Assembly: GCA_016235865.1 (NCBI GenBank)
Contig: JACRIK010000012.1
Span: 1 to 64,000, forward strand
Reading direction: 5' to 3'
Length of the DNA: 64,000 nt
Source of the DNA: Planctomycetota bacterium
GTDB lineage: Bacteria; Planctomycetota; MHYJ01; JACQXL01
In this document: positions 32,009-41,728 of the stretch, one piece after another
How positions within the stretch are numbered: the first letter of the stretch is position 1
How the letters are laid out: the number at the start of each line of letters is the position of its first letter
Notes under the pieces: generated by a model
Told to the model about the DNA's origin: nothing
Database searches by the model: none
The model's input: the letters and a program-made list of their open reading frames with translations, nothing else
Position numbers and translations under genes: made by a program

Positions 32009-33742
32009 TTAACCGGATGCCTTGATATCCACAAATTCCAGTTCAATACTTTCCTGGCCCTGCCAGACGTTGAGTTTGAGGACATAGGCCAGCGAGAAGG
32101 GTTTGTTCTTGTTCTGGTCCAGGAATGAGATATAGGAGCTTTTGTTGTAGGCAATGACCCGGTAGGTCCGGTTCTTCCCTTTGACATGGAAGGTCAGGTG
32201 TTTGAGGGTGCTGCCGATGAGTTTGGGCGTGCCGGCCACCTGGAGATTGTGCGAGCAGAAGACCGGCTCTTCATTGCCCTCGCCGAACGGGGCTATCATC
32301 TTTATCTCGGACAGGAGTTTGCGGTTGATGTCGCTGAAGTCCAGAACTGTGTCTATGCTTATTGAGGGCGTCCGGTCTTCGGTCTTGAGGTGATGTTTAG
32401 CGTATTCGTTGAGTTTGGCCGTGAGTTCCGGGATGTGCCTGTGTTCTATCTGGAGTCCGGCCGCGTATTCATGCCCGCCTACGGATAGCAGCAGTTCGCG
32501 GCAGGTGCACAGGGCGTCATAGAGATGGAAGCAGGGGATGGAACGGCCCGAACCTTTGCCCACCCCGTTTTCCGTGGAAATCAGGATGGCCGGCCGGTAG
32601 AATTCCTCAGCCAGTTTGGAGGCGACAATGCCCAGCACGCCGGAATGCCATTTGTCATTGGCCAGGACGATGCAGTAATTGCTGTCCAGGTCGTAGGTCT
32701 CGCGGACAATCCGGGACGCCTCGGCCGTGATTTTGCCTTCTATCTTCTGGCGTTCCTTGTTGTTGAGTTCCAGTTTGGCGACCAGTTGTTCTATCTCTTC
32801 TGAGGAATAAGAGGTCAGGAGTTTGAAACTGCTCAGTGAATCGCCCATCCGGCCGGCCGCATTGAGTCGCGGCCCTAAGCGGAATGAGATGTCTTCGGCG
32901 CGGATAGTTCCTTTGGTCAGGCCGGTCTGCTTAATCAGCGCCCGGACGCCTTCTATCTTGGTGTGCTGGAGCGCCTCCAGCCCGTAGGAGCAGAGGACCC
33001 GGTTCTCGCCGGTCATCGGCACGACGTCGGCCACGGTGCCCATGGCCACCAGCGCCATGGTGTCCATTACGAATTCGTGGAACAGCCGGCTGTCCTTTTT
33101 GGCCTGCGAAAAGGTGTCCATCAGGGACCAGACCACCTTAAATGCTACGCCTACGCCGGACAGGAAATAGGAGTCGGGATTTTTGGGGTCTAACTTGGGG
33201 TTGACAATGATGCAGTCGGGGAGTTTATCGGGTATTTCGTGATGGTCGGTGACAATCACGTCCATTCCGAGTTGTTTGGCGTAGGCGATTTCTTCGACAT
33301 TGGAGATGCCGCAGTCAACCGTGATAATCAGATTGACCTTTTTCCATGCGATTTCGTCAAGGGCTTCCTTGGAGATGCCGTAGCCCTCAATCAGCCGGTG
33401 TGGGATATAAAAATCCACCTCCCGGCCCAGGAGCCGGAAGAAGCGCTTGAAGAGCGCGACTGAGGTGACGCCATCCACGTCATAGTCGCCGTAGATGAGG
33501 ATATTTTCATTATTACGCAGGGCCTGCTCGATACGCTTATGGGCGGCGGACAAACCGGGTATCAAATTAGGCGGGCGGAGATTATTTATATTGGGATTCA
33601 GGAATAGTTTTGCCTGGGCGACGTCAATGATATTGCGCTGGGCCAGGATCCGGGCGATGGTCTCGGAGATATTGAGCGAGCCGGCCAGGTAGCGGATGGA
33701 GTCGGCCTCGGGCGTTTCCTTGATGAGCCATTTCTTTTGCAT
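32009..33742 (-). CDS. recJ: Single-stranded-DNA exonuclease RecJ
   Basis: The 577-residue protein degrades single-stranded DNA 5' to 3' in recombination and repair. ILIYGDYDVDGVTSVALFKRF, the metal-binding VTVDCGISN and VTDHHEIPD form the DHH domain; RLGPRLNAAGRMGD and SVGGHEYAAGLQI (DHHA1) follow, then the OB-fold C-terminal region with GNEEPVF. Length is normal. ATG 33742 gives the expected N-terminus. A REP-like element lies just upstream. Confidence 0.96.
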   Translation of the reverse strand: MQKKWLIKETPEADSIRYLAGSLNISETIARILAQRNIIDVAQAKLFLNPNINNLRPPNLIPGLSAAHKRIEQALRNNENILIYGDYDVDGVTSVALFKRFFRLLGREVDFYIPHRLIEGYGISKEALDEIAWKKVNLIITVDCGISNVEEIAYAKQLGMDVIVTDHHEIPDKLPDCIIVNPKLDPKNPDSYFLSGVGVAFKVVWSLMDTFSQAKKDSRLFHEFVMDTMALVAMGTVADVVPMTGENRVLCSYGLEALQHTKIEGVRALIKQTGLTKGTIRAEDISFRLGPRLNAAGRMGDSLSSFKLLTSYSSEEIEQLVAKLELNNKERQKIEGKITAEASRIVRETYDLDSNYCIVLANDKWHSGVLGIVASKLAEEFYRPAILISTENGVGKGSGRSIPCFHLYDALCTCRELLLSVGGHEYAAGLQIEHRHIPELTAKLNEYAKHHLKTEDRTPSISIDTVLDFSDINRKLLSEIKMIAPFGEGNEEPVFCSHNLQVAGTPKLIGSTLKHLTFHVKGKNRTYRVIAYNKSSYISFLDQNKNKPFSLAYVLKLNVWQGQESIELEFVDIKASG

Positions 33743-33765
33743 ATACTAACAGGTCTTCCCATTAC

Positions 33766-33828
33766 TGTCATTCCCGTGAAAACGGTCCCGCTTCGGCGGG
33801 ATGGATTCCTGCCTGCGCTGGAATGACA
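33766..33828. repeat. REP-like inverted repeat
   Basis: TGTCATTCC and GGAATGACA bound an internal TCCCGCTTCGGCGGGA hairpin. It lies between recJ and the CinA-domain gene, and resembles the REP-type hairpin at 6594. Confidence 0.7.
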
Positions 33829-34398
33829 TTAAGAGAGAATATTTTTCTCTAATAGTTGCAGGGCCGTCCTGGCGGCCTTTTCCTGGATATTCTTTCTGCT
33901 CCCCATGAAATTATATTTATGGACGGTTATTTTGCCTTTGATATTGACGCCGATATAAACCAGGCCAACGGGCTGGGCTGGAGTTCCGCCTTCAGGGCAC
34001 CGATATTCATCGGGACTCCGCTTTGCTGGGCCGGCAATGCCGGTAACAGATATTCCCAAATCGGACTTTTCTGATTTAGTAACGTTTTGTGCCATCAGCC
34101 GGCAGACCTCGGGGCTGACCGCACCGTATTTTTCTATGATGCCTGGTTTGACGCCGAGACGCTTTATTTTAGATGTATTACTATAACAGATGATTCCTTC
34201 TTTGAATACCTCAGAGACGCAGGGAATGGCCGTGAGTTTGTGGCAAATCAGCCCGCCGGTGCAGGATTCAGCTATTGCCAGGGTTAAGCCCTTTTTACTC
34301 AATAACGAGACGAGTCGGTGTGGAGTCACCCCATTAGAGAGGGTGCCGCCTTGGGCGCCACCTAAGCGGGGTTTTCTATTTCGTTGCGACGATAGCAT
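33829..34398 (-). CDS. CinA C-terminal domain protein (nicotinamide-nucleotide amidase-like)
   Basis: The 189-residue product is the stand-alone CinA C-terminal (PncC-type) domain that deamidates nicotinamide mononucleotide. LTLAIAESCTGGLICHKLT holds the catalytic Ser/Thr region; SNTSKIKRLGV, YGAVSPEVCRLMA, SVTGIAGP and PVGLVYIGV are family blocks. Between GIAGP and GGTP there is an extra stretch of about 11 residues (about 126-137) encoded by a CCGATGAATATCGG palindrome. The N-terminal 24 residues are also encoded by an inverted repeat (ACCCCGCTTAG/CTAATGGGGT), so the true start may be nearer LVSLLSKKGL. Activity could survive because the inserts fall in loops or at the end; this is inferred. 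Confidence 0.85.
   Translation of the reverse strand: MLSSQRNRKPRLGGAQGGTLSNGVTPHRLVSLLSKKGLTLAIAESCTGGLICHKLTAIPCVSEVFKEGIICYSNTSKIKRLGVKPGIIEKYGAVSPEVCRLMAQNVTKSEKSDLGISVTGIAGPAKRSPDEYRCPEGGTPAQPVGLVYIGVNIKGKITVHKYNFMGSRKNIQEKAARTALQLLEKNILS
33980..34019. repeat. In-frame palindrome within the CinA-domain gene
   Basis: GGAGT...ACTCC encloses the hairpin CCGATGAATATCGG on the minus strand. It encodes about 11 extra residues between the conserved GIAGP and GGTP. The hairpin core matches CCCGATGTATATCGGG-type hairpins in intergenic elements. Confidence 0.65.
34328..34372. repeat. Palindrome at the 5' end of the CinA-domain gene
   Basis: ACCCCATTAG and CTAAGCGGGGT enclose an inner GGTGGCGCC/GGCGGCACC-like stem. 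It has the same layout (ACCCC-TTAG outer arms, G+C-rich inner stem) as the insert in the MtnA gene. Confidence 0.6.
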
Positions 34399-34453
34399 AA
34401 CAAATGTTTTTCCATCAGGCGAGGTATTCCTGGTTGTATTTCTCTAACTGGGT

Positions 34454-35515
34454 CTACGATTTTCTCTCAACGATGGTCAGGTTGCCTTTATAGATTCTCA
34501 GTTTGACCGAGCCGGTGATTCTGAGGGCGAGTTCCTGGAAATATTTATCCAGCGCCTTTTTCAGGGGTGAGGAGCAAGAACCGTTATAGATTAATTCCGC
34601 ATACTTGGTTGAGACGGTGGACTGGAACTGGAGGACTTCCTTGGGCAGAATCAGCCCGCATAGGGCGGAATAAGCGGCGTAGAGAATCGTCGCGGCCGGC
34701 GCCTCGTAGATTTCCCGTATCTTCTCGCCGGAAATCTTGTTTTCTATCATATCAATCCGGCCGACGGCATTGCGCCCGCCGATGTTGTTGAGCAGCTCAA
34801 CCATTTCCAGTAAATCCATCTTCTTGCCATCCAAAGCAATCGGAGTTCCCTGGTCAAACCTTATTTCGATGTTGGCGGCCTTGTCCACGGTTTCCAACAT
34901 TGGAGTGGTGATAATAAAAGTATCACGCTGCGGCTCGGACCACTGGCGTCCGACCGGGCCCAATTGGATATTCACGCCCCAAAGGTTTGATTCTATATTG
35001 TACGGGAACTGTTTGGCGGTATCTATTTGAAGCCCGTGTTTCTTGATATACTTGAGGTCATCCTTGGTTGTTTTTAGCTCCAGTTCAATCAGCGGAGAGA
35101 TGATTTTTAGTTTGGGATTGAGGGCATTGATGCAATTATTAAATCTGGCGTGGTCATTACCGATACCCCGGGCGCCATGCGCCACATATTTGCAGTTCTC
35201 CTCCTCAGCAATATTCACCAGTTCCTCGGCGATTAACGGGCGCGAGAGCGCCGCGGCCAGCAGATAGCCGTTGTCATAAACCGCCAGGGCGTGCAAGGCC
35301 GGGAGGATGAAATCGTGGATGAATTTCCGGCGCAGGTCGGCGATATTGGCGACCGTGGCGCCCAGGTTGACCGCCTTTTCGCCCAGCGGCTCCAGGTAAT
35401 TGATTTGGCCCAGTTGCGCCAGGAAGGTGATGACATCAAAGCCCTTGCTCTGGAGGTAGTGGATGCAGATGAGGTTATCCACGCCGCCGGAATAAGCAAA
35501 GACGACTTTTTCCAT
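34454..35515 (-). CDS. Argininosuccinate synthase-like protein, short form
   Basis: A 353-residue PP-loop protein similar to argininosuccinate synthase, which joins citrulline and aspartate with ATP. The loop reads AYSGGVDNL, where ArgG usually has AYSGGLDTS. Later blocks fit: AHGARGIGNDHARFN, ESNLWGVN (citrulline site), RFDQGTPIALDGK, GRIDMIENKISGEK and REIYEAPAA. It is about 45 residues shorter than usual ArgG, mostly in the C-terminal region. It lies in a mixed minus-strand cluster without other arginine genes, so it may be the cell's arginine enzyme or a divergent paralogue acting on another substrate. Confidence 0.75.
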   Translation of the reverse strand: MEKVVFAYSGGVDNLICIHYLQSKGFDVITFLAQLGQINYLEPLGEKAVNLGATVANIADLRRKFIHDFILPALHALAVYDNGYLLAAALSRPLIAEELVNIAEEENCKYVAHGARGIGNDHARFNNCINALNPKLKIISPLIELELKTTKDDLKYIKKHGLQIDTAKQFPYNIESNLWGVNIQLGPVGRQWSEPQRDTFIITTPMLETVDKAANIEIRFDQGTPIALDGKKMDLLEMVELLNNIGGRNAVGRIDMIENKISGEKIREIYEAPAATILYAAYSALCGLILPKEVLQFQSTVSTKYAELIYNGSCSSPLKKALDKYFQELALRITGSVKLRIYKGNLTIVERKS

Positions 35516-35533
35516 ATTTATGCTTATATATTA

Positions 35534-36598
35534 TTACACGTTAAATTTCAAGTTAATGATATCCCCGTCTTTAACGATATATTCCTTGCCCTCGGCGCGG
35601 ACCCGGCCGTGCTCCCGGGCGGTTTTCATTGAGCCCTTTGAGGCCAGCCAGTCCGCGTAGGAAATCACCTCGGCCGAGATAAATCCGCGCGCCATATCGG
35701 TATGAATCTTGCCGGCCGCAATCAGAGCCGTGTCTCCTTTTCGGATAGTCCAGGCCCTGACCTCGTCCGAGCCCACGGTAAAGAATGGTTGCAAGCCCAG
35801 GGTCTGGTAGCACAGTTTAGCCACCTCAGGCGTTTGGAGCGATTTCAGGCCGTAATCGGACAGGAAACCATTTTGTTCCTCAGGCGGCAGTGACGATATC
35901 TCGTATTCCAGTTTCAGGGACGGGGCAAGGCAGTGCGGGTATTTATTCAGGGTTTCGGCATACTTGTCAGCGGAAGATAAGTCAAGTTCGGATATATTGG
36001 TAATGATAATGAACGGCTTGCGGCTGAGCAGTCCATAATTGACCCAGAGTTTTTCGGTCAGGGGGGTCAGGTGAATTTCTTTCATATTCTTGCCGGCTTC
36101 AATATATTCCTTGACCGTGGCCAGGAACTTTTCCTCCTCGTGGATTTCCTCTGATGATGATGAGCCGCGACCTTTGTTGGCCTTGAGTTTCTCTATTCGC
36201 CGTTCCACGATATCCAAATCAGCCAGCAGGAATTCGGATTTGAGCGAATCAATTTCCCTGGCTATCCAGGCGGTTTCCTCACGCTTCTGGTAGGCTGGGA
36301 TAACGCAGATGATGCCGTCCGCCTCGCGAACGGTGCCCAGGATGGCGTTATTTGCCTTGCGCTCCTCAGGTCCTAAAATAGGTTCGGTGTCAATTATGTC
36401 CAGCGTGGCTTCAACGGTTTTCTTGGGCTGGTAGAAATCGGTCAGCACCTTCAGCCGCTCATCCGGCACCTTGATAGTGGTGTAATGGAATTTCCGTTCA
36501 TACTGGAATTTGAGCGAGGTGTCGTAATCAATTCCGGAGAGCAGGGCCAGCAGAGTGGTCTTGCCGGCCGAGGGTTTGCCGATGATGCCTAATTTCAT
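35534..36598 (-). CDS. YchF/Obg-like P-loop NTPase with TGS domain
   Basis: The protein of about 354 residues has a TRAFAC NTPase domain (IGKPSAGKTTLLALLSG; switch DIIDTEPILGPEE; ITNISELD in place of NKxD, as in YchF) with a coiled-coil insertion near residues 150-190, and a C-terminal TGS domain (FFTVGSDEVRAWTIRKGDTA, EYIVKDGDIINLKFN). YchF proteins bind ribosomes and prefer ATP. The G2/leucine-for-glutamine pattern fits the HAS-GTPase group. ATG at 36598 is preferred to the in-frame TTG at 36604. tatC ends two bases upstream. Confidence 0.88.
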   Translation of the reverse strand: MKLGIIGKPSAGKTTLLALLSGIDYDTSLKFQYERKFHYTTIKVPDERLKVLTDFYQPKKTVEATLDIIDTEPILGPEERKANNAILGTVREADGIICVIPAYQKREETAWIAREIDSLKSEFLLADLDIVERRIEKLKANKGRGSSSSEEIHEEEKFLATVKEYIEAGKNMKEIHLTPLTEKLWVNYGLLSRKPFIIITNISELDLSSADKYAETLNKYPHCLAPSLKLEYEISSLPPEEQNGFLSDYGLKSLQTPEVAKLCYQTLGLQPFFTVGSDEVRAWTIRKGDTALIAAGKIHTDMARGFISAEVISYADWLASKGSMKTAREHGRVRAEGKEYIVKDGDIINLKFNV

Positions 36599-36600
36599 AA

Positions 36601-37341
36601 TCAAGTTACTTCTTTGGGTTTGTTAATTCTCAAGTACATCCAGGATAGCAGTATTCCGATCAGATACAACACTAATAACGGAGCGGCAATCAGGGTCTGG
36701 TTAATCGGGTCGCCGCTGGGCGTGATTATGGCGGAGATGATGAAGGCCAGCAGGATGCTGATTTTTATCTTGCCCCAGTATATTTGGGGCGTAAGAATTT
36801 TAATCTGGACCAGGAACAGCATCAAGAGCGGCAGCTGGAATACCAGGCCCATAATAACCGTAAACATAATAAACAGGTCAAAATAGCAGGTCAGGTTATA
36901 GATGTTCTCGATGAGGAGCGGGTTGGGATAGACGATGAGGAATTTCAGCATCATCGGAATCAGGATGAAGTAACTGAAAATGACGCCGCCGGCAAAGAGC
37001 AGTAACGAAAACGGCAGGTAGAAGAAAACATATCCTTTTTCGTGTGAATAGAGTCCGGCGCTGATGAATTTCCAGAGTTGGTAGATAATAAAAGGTCCGC
37101 TGACCACAAAAGCGGCAATCAAGCTTGCCTTGAAATAAATAAAGAACCCTTCAGGGTAGGTCAGCGTGCTTAAGGCTTTTCCGTTTGAGGCTTTAAGATG
37201 CGGCGCAATGATTATTTTCAGTATCTGGTCCTGGAATATGAAACAAATAGCGAGGGCAACGGCAAATGCGACAGCCGACCATATCAGGCGAACCCGCAGT
37301 TCTTCCAGGTGCCCGCCTAAGGATAATCTTTTTTCTTCCAT
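36601..37341 (-). CDS. tatC: Sec-independent translocase subunit TatC
   Basis: A 246-residue six-helix membrane protein, the receptor of the twin-arginine export pathway for folded proteins. SLGGHLEELRVRLIWSA is the conserved N-terminal segment with the key Glu; GFFIYFKASLIAAFVVSGPFIIYQLWKFISAGLY and the later FQLPLLMLF and IITPSGDPINQTLIAAPLLVLYLIGI helices are standard. No tatA gene is seen in the window. It adjoins the YchF-like gene. Confidence 0.96.
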   Translation of the reverse strand: MEEKRLSLGGHLEELRVRLIWSAVAFAVALAICFIFQDQILKIIIAPHLKASNGKALSTLTYPEGFFIYFKASLIAAFVVSGPFIIYQLWKFISAGLYSHEKGYVFFYLPFSLLLFAGGVIFSYFILIPMMLKFLIVYPNPLLIENIYNLTCYFDLFIMFTVIMGLVFQLPLLMLFLVQIKILTPQIYWGKIKISILLAFIISAIITPSGDPINQTLIAAPLLVLYLIGILLSWMYLRINKPKEVT

Positions 37342-37433
37342 ATCATCCCATCCTTCGTGGTGCGATTTGCGCCACTACGGAATGGGTATTCCGAAGCCCG
37401 GCGAGGCGAAGGATACCTTGCAAGTCGAAACAA
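37342..37433. other. Short intergenic palindrome
   Basis: CCCATCCTTCGTGG and CCACTACGGAATGGG form an imperfect stem around TGCGATTTGCG, 25 bases upstream of tatC's start. Confidence 0.5.
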
Positions 37434-38750
37434 TTATTCTTTCCACTCGATGCGTAGCAGGTCGTACAACTCTTTTTCCCTCAGGACCACGGCGCCGAGA
37501 TAGATTGCTTTCTTGTAATTATCGTCGTTTTCGAAATCCTTACCGACGACCACATAAGTGATATTATCGCTCGAGGTTGATAAAACCTCGCCGCCGAATT
37601 CCTGTATCTTTTTCTTGAGGTCATCTAACAGGTATTTACCCATCGGCGTGCCGGCGAAGATAAAGGTTTTTGTCCTCTGCCGGTTGTAGATGTCGCTGTT
37701 TATCAGGTCTTCGGTAGTGATGGGTTCTTCGCTTTTCATCGTATCCGGGATTATCGCCGCCTGGCAATAATCATCAAACACCTTAATGATTTTTACCCTG
37801 CCTTTTCCTTTTTTTAGTCCACCTTTAATAATGGTAAAGACATCAAAATCCATTCCTTTAACGATAGCATCCTGGGCGCCCAAATCGATGCAAACAGAAT
37901 TATTGCCGATGTCGGCCAGGACGACTTTACCGTCAATCTCAATGCCTTCACTGGCCAATTCCATCCGGTTCCGGAGTTTCTCCAGCCGCTCCTCGAATTC
38001 CTTCTTTTTCTTGGTTAATTCGGTGATGGCCGCCTCGCCTTCTTTTGTCTTCTCGGTGATGGTGGTGTCAATCTGCTTGATGCCTTCCTGGAGAACCGAG
38101 ACATCAAGCTCTCCCTGGGTAATAATCCGCTGTGTTTCTTTTTCCAGTGAGACTATTTCTTCTCTCACTTTGATGATTTCCTCGGTTTTCTGGTCTATAT
38201 TTTTATACAACTCGCCTCTTTCATCCTTAGTGCCGACTATTTTAACAATCTGGTCCCAGGATTTATTGCGGGAAATTATCAGCTCGCCGTTCTTATCAAC
38301 ATTTTGCTTGGTCAGGCGTTCCAGGACATCTATCAAAATCTGCAGATTAAGCGGCTTTTTGGGCGTGTCCTTTTCGGTTTCGGGCCAGGGTTCGTACTCT
38401 GTTATCTGGTAATTGGCGGACAGGTATTCCACCATCCGGTTTAAAAACGCCTTGAGATTTTCGTAATTATTCCAGATATCGCCGGTCGTGATGGCCCGTT
38501 CATCCCGTGATAACCAGCCCACCCGGCTGGAAATGCTGGTCGCTTTTTCTATACCGCTTTCCAGGTCGCGTTGTTTTGACTGGGTGGCCTGCTTGGCTTT
38601 TTCCAGTTCCTGGACCTTTTCATTGTATTCGCCGACGGTAAGATAAGAACTGAGTATTGAAATCAGGAGCAGAATGCCTGATATTATCAATATAACGGAT
38701 GCCGAGGTGTCCTCGGAACGCTTCTTAATAATAGTCTTCTTTTTTGCCAT
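37434..38750 (-). CDS. Membrane-anchored coiled-coil protein with a C-terminal BRCT-like domain (copy 1)
   Basis: The 438-residue protein has a Lys/Arg-rich cytoplasmic start, one membrane helix (about residues 18-38), a long coiled coil (about 45-270), a beta-rich segment (GKVVLADIGNNSVCIDLGAQDAIVKG, RVKIIKVFDDYCQAAII), and at the end TKTFIFAGTPMGKYLLDDLKKKIQEFGG, ITYVVVGKDF, a BRCT-like fold as in DNA-repair and NAD-ligase proteins. Placing a BRCT-like domain at the outer end of an envelope protein is odd. It is a paralogue of the next gene, which precedes it by 8 bases, so the two likely form a complex. No family name is known to me. Confidence 0.75.
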   Translation of the reverse strand: MAKKKTIIKKRSEDTSASVILIISGILLLISILSSYLTVGEYNEKVQELEKAKQATQSKQRDLESGIEKATSISSRVGWLSRDERAITTGDIWNNYENLKAFLNRMVEYLSANYQITEYEPWPETEKDTPKKPLNLQILIDVLERLTKQNVDKNGELIISRNKSWDQIVKIVGTKDERGELYKNIDQKTEEIIKVREEIVSLEKETQRIITQGELDVSVLQEGIKQIDTTITEKTKEGEAAITELTKKKKEFEERLEKLRNRMELASEGIEIDGKVVLADIGNNSVCIDLGAQDAIVKGMDFDVFTIIKGGLKKGKGRVKIIKVFDDYCQAAIIPDTMKSEEPITTEDLINSDIYNRQRTKTFIFAGTPMGKYLLDDLKKKIQEFGGEVLSTSSDNITYVVVGKDFENDDNYKKAIYLGAVVLREKELYDLLRIEWKE

Positions 38751-38758
38751 AAGTGGTT

Positions 38759-39985
38759 CTAATCTCCGAGATAATACTGCAAGCTCTTTTTCGCCTCGTC
38801 GCTTTCCACCCGGGGGATATTCAATCTTCTGACCCAGGTGAAATTTTCTTTATCCATGTCTCTCTCTTCGGGGTCGTCGCCGATGAGGGCGAAATCGGTT
38901 TTAAGCGTAACCTTTTTTTCCACGGTTGCACCCATATCAATAAGCCGCTGCTCTATTTCCTCGCGGTCATATTTGAACGGACCCCGCCTGAATTTGCCGA
39001 TTAGCACAACGGTCCGGCTGTGCTTGGGATGGTAAAAGATATTGGTGATGTAATCGCCATCGGTAATCGGTTCGTCTTCTTTTTCCATCCTGGTGATAGA
39101 GGCCAGGCTGTAGATGTCGAAAACCCTTTTGACTTCTATTTGCCCCTTCCATTTTCTGATGAATCCCTGTTGCTGGCGGTAGGCCATAAATTTTGACCCA
39201 ACGCGTACGCCGTCTTTGCTGCCTATGGTGATAAAGGCGAGCCTGTTTTTCATGTCCGGATTAAAGATTTTACCGTATACTTCGATGATGTCGCGGTTGT
39301 AGGCCTCTTTGGACGCCAAATCTTCCAGGGCATATTTGGCGATGGATACCTCGTTTTCCAGCCGGATGGTGTCCTTTTTGAATTTATCCGTGATGCCGGG
39401 TAATTTTTCCTCCTTGATTTTCTTGTCGTTATTTAACTGGTCTTTGAGTAACAGGTATTTTTCGTTTTCCTTCGACTTCTTGTTTAACATTTCCTCCTTT
39501 TTCTGCCTTAGTTCAGCCAGATAGGCGTTTTTGCTCCGCACGATTTCCTCCTGGAACTCCTTTAGCTGAGCCTCTTCTTTTTCCGAGGTTTTCTTCTCGT
39601 AGTCGCTTCTGGTAATTTTATGACCTGAGGTGAATAGCTTTTCCATCGACTCGTAGACGATGTTTTCGATCATCGGTTCCCGGCCCATCAGGGTATAGGA
39701 CTTCTTCTTTTCATCCAGGTATTTTGAGACCGCCTCAACAGTTATTTTATAGTTTGTTTCTCCTGTCATTATTAGCGGAGAAACCTTGAGGAGAAAATAC
39801 TCAACATCTCTTTGTTTGTCTTCTATTTTTTTTACCGCCTTATTCTCTTTTGATATTTTCTCTTCAACGGTCTGGAGCATGCCGCTGGTCAGAATCATCG
39901 AAGCCAGTCCGATAAATGATAGGGCGACCACGATGATGACGATGACATGGGATACGCCCCGGATTGAATGGTCTTTTAGGTTCAT
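38759..39985 (-). CDS. Membrane-anchored coiled-coil protein with a C-terminal BRCT-like domain (copy 2)
   Basis: The 408-residue protein shares the layout of its downstream neighbour: membrane helix (about residues 12-36), coiled coil (to about 240), the beta segment (RLAFITIGSKDGVRVGSKFMAY, IEVKRVFDIYSLASI), then the EPITDGDYITNIF linker matching EPITTEDLINSDIY in the paralogue, and a BRCT-like end (RTVVLIGKFRRGPFKYDREEIEQRLIDMGATV, FALIGDD). Sequence identity between the two is low outside these blocks, so the duplication is old. A promoter-like pair lies about 130 bases upstream. Function is unknown; membrane- or envelope-linked scaffold is inferred. Confidence 0.75.
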   Translation of the reverse strand: MNLKDHSIRGVSHVIVIIVVALSFIGLASMILTSGMLQTVEEKISKENKAVKKIEDKQRDVEYFLLKVSPLIMTGETNYKITVEAVSKYLDEKKKSYTLMGREPMIENIVYESMEKLFTSGHKITRSDYEKKTSEKEEAQLKEFQEEIVRSKNAYLAELRQKKEEMLNKKSKENEKYLLLKDQLNNDKKIKEEKLPGITDKFKKDTIRLENEVSIAKYALEDLASKEAYNRDIIEVYGKIFNPDMKNRLAFITIGSKDGVRVGSKFMAYRQQQGFIRKWKGQIEVKRVFDIYSLASITRMEKEDEPITDGDYITNIFYHPKHSRTVVLIGKFRRGPFKYDREEIEQRLIDMGATVEKKVTLKTDFALIGDDPEERDMDKENFTWVRRLNIPRVESDEAKKSLQYYLGD

Positions 39986-40111
39986 AAAGCGCTATCAATA
40001 TAATGCAAGACCCGTATAAAAGTAGTCCCGCGCCATATGGCGCAGGACGTTCATATAATATTCTAACTTTGTTAACTGCTTCCCCGGGTTCGAGTTCTAA
40101 TAATCGCCAAG

Positions 40112-40139
40112 CTTATACAATATACCTCTAACGGGTCAA
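40112..40139 (-). promoter_or_regulatory. Probable promoter of the paralogous BRCT protein genes
   Basis: On the minus strand TTGACC (40139-40134) and TATAAG (40117-40112) are 16 bases apart. Downstream, before the gene at 39985, the palindrome GTCCTGCGCCATATGGCGCG may serve as a leader hairpin. Confidence 0.5.
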
Positions 40140-40152
40140 GAAAAACAATACC

Positions 40153-41172
<1,020 letters not shown>

Positions 41173-41205
41173 CTAATATAAAAATAAATACTATAACATG
41201 TTAAA

Positions 41206-41601
41206 GAACAGCAGGCTATAAGCCGGGTTTTGTCATGGCGCCTATGGTGCCACGGTAACCATTTATCTTGGCCCTGCATTACTGCAGGAATCAAACGACC
41301 TACCTGGGACTTAATGACCGGACCGGTCTACCCTGTTTGGTCTTGCTCCGGGTGAGGTTTTCCGTGCCCTCCCGATTACTCGGGAAGCGGTGCGCTCTTA
41401 CCGCACCATTTCACCATTGCCTTTCCGACCTTTAGGGTCAGAATCAGGCTGTATATTTTCTGTGGCACTATCTCGCTCCCCGGCATAACGCCGGGGAGGG
41501 CGGTCGTTAGCCGTCACCCTGTCCTCTGGAGCCCGGACTTTCCTCCCTACCCCCCGACGTAACGTCGGGAGACAGAGCGATTACCCACCTGCTGTTTCTT
41601 A
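41206..41601 (-). ncRNA. rnpB: RNase P RNA, bacterial class A
   Basis: On the minus strand the RNA begins AACAGCAGGTGGGTAATCGC, contains GAGGAAAGTCCGGGCTCC, the AACGACCGCC core, GGTGAAATGGTGCGGTAAGA, and GCACGGAAAACC, and ends near ATAAGCCGGGT with AGCCTGCTGTT pairing back to the 5' end (P1). It is the catalytic RNA that trims tRNA 5' leaders. The ends are estimated from P1 to within a few bases. Confidence 0.93.
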
Positions 41602-41661
41602 ATATGACGCGCAACGCGATGCTTACACCGCGGCGCGTTATAACTCGTCTACCTCCGTTTC

Positions 41662-41723
41662 TTAGAACCAGTTTGAGCCTAGCGAATTACTGGCTCTTAT
41701 CCCGACAGTTTTTGTCGGGATAA
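41662..41723 (-). repeat. Two-hairpin element, copy 10
   Basis: On the minus strand ATCCCGACA/TGTCGGGAT, TAAGAGCCAGTAATTCGCTA, loop, AACTGGTTCTAAG. It sits between RNase HI and rnpB. Confidence 0.8.
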
Positions 41724-41728
41724 TGCTT

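Noticed and set aside
41206-41601. Transfer-messenger RNA
   Set aside because: The conserved core, including GAGGAAAGTCCGGGCTCC, is that of RNase P RNA, and there is no tRNA-Ala-like end.
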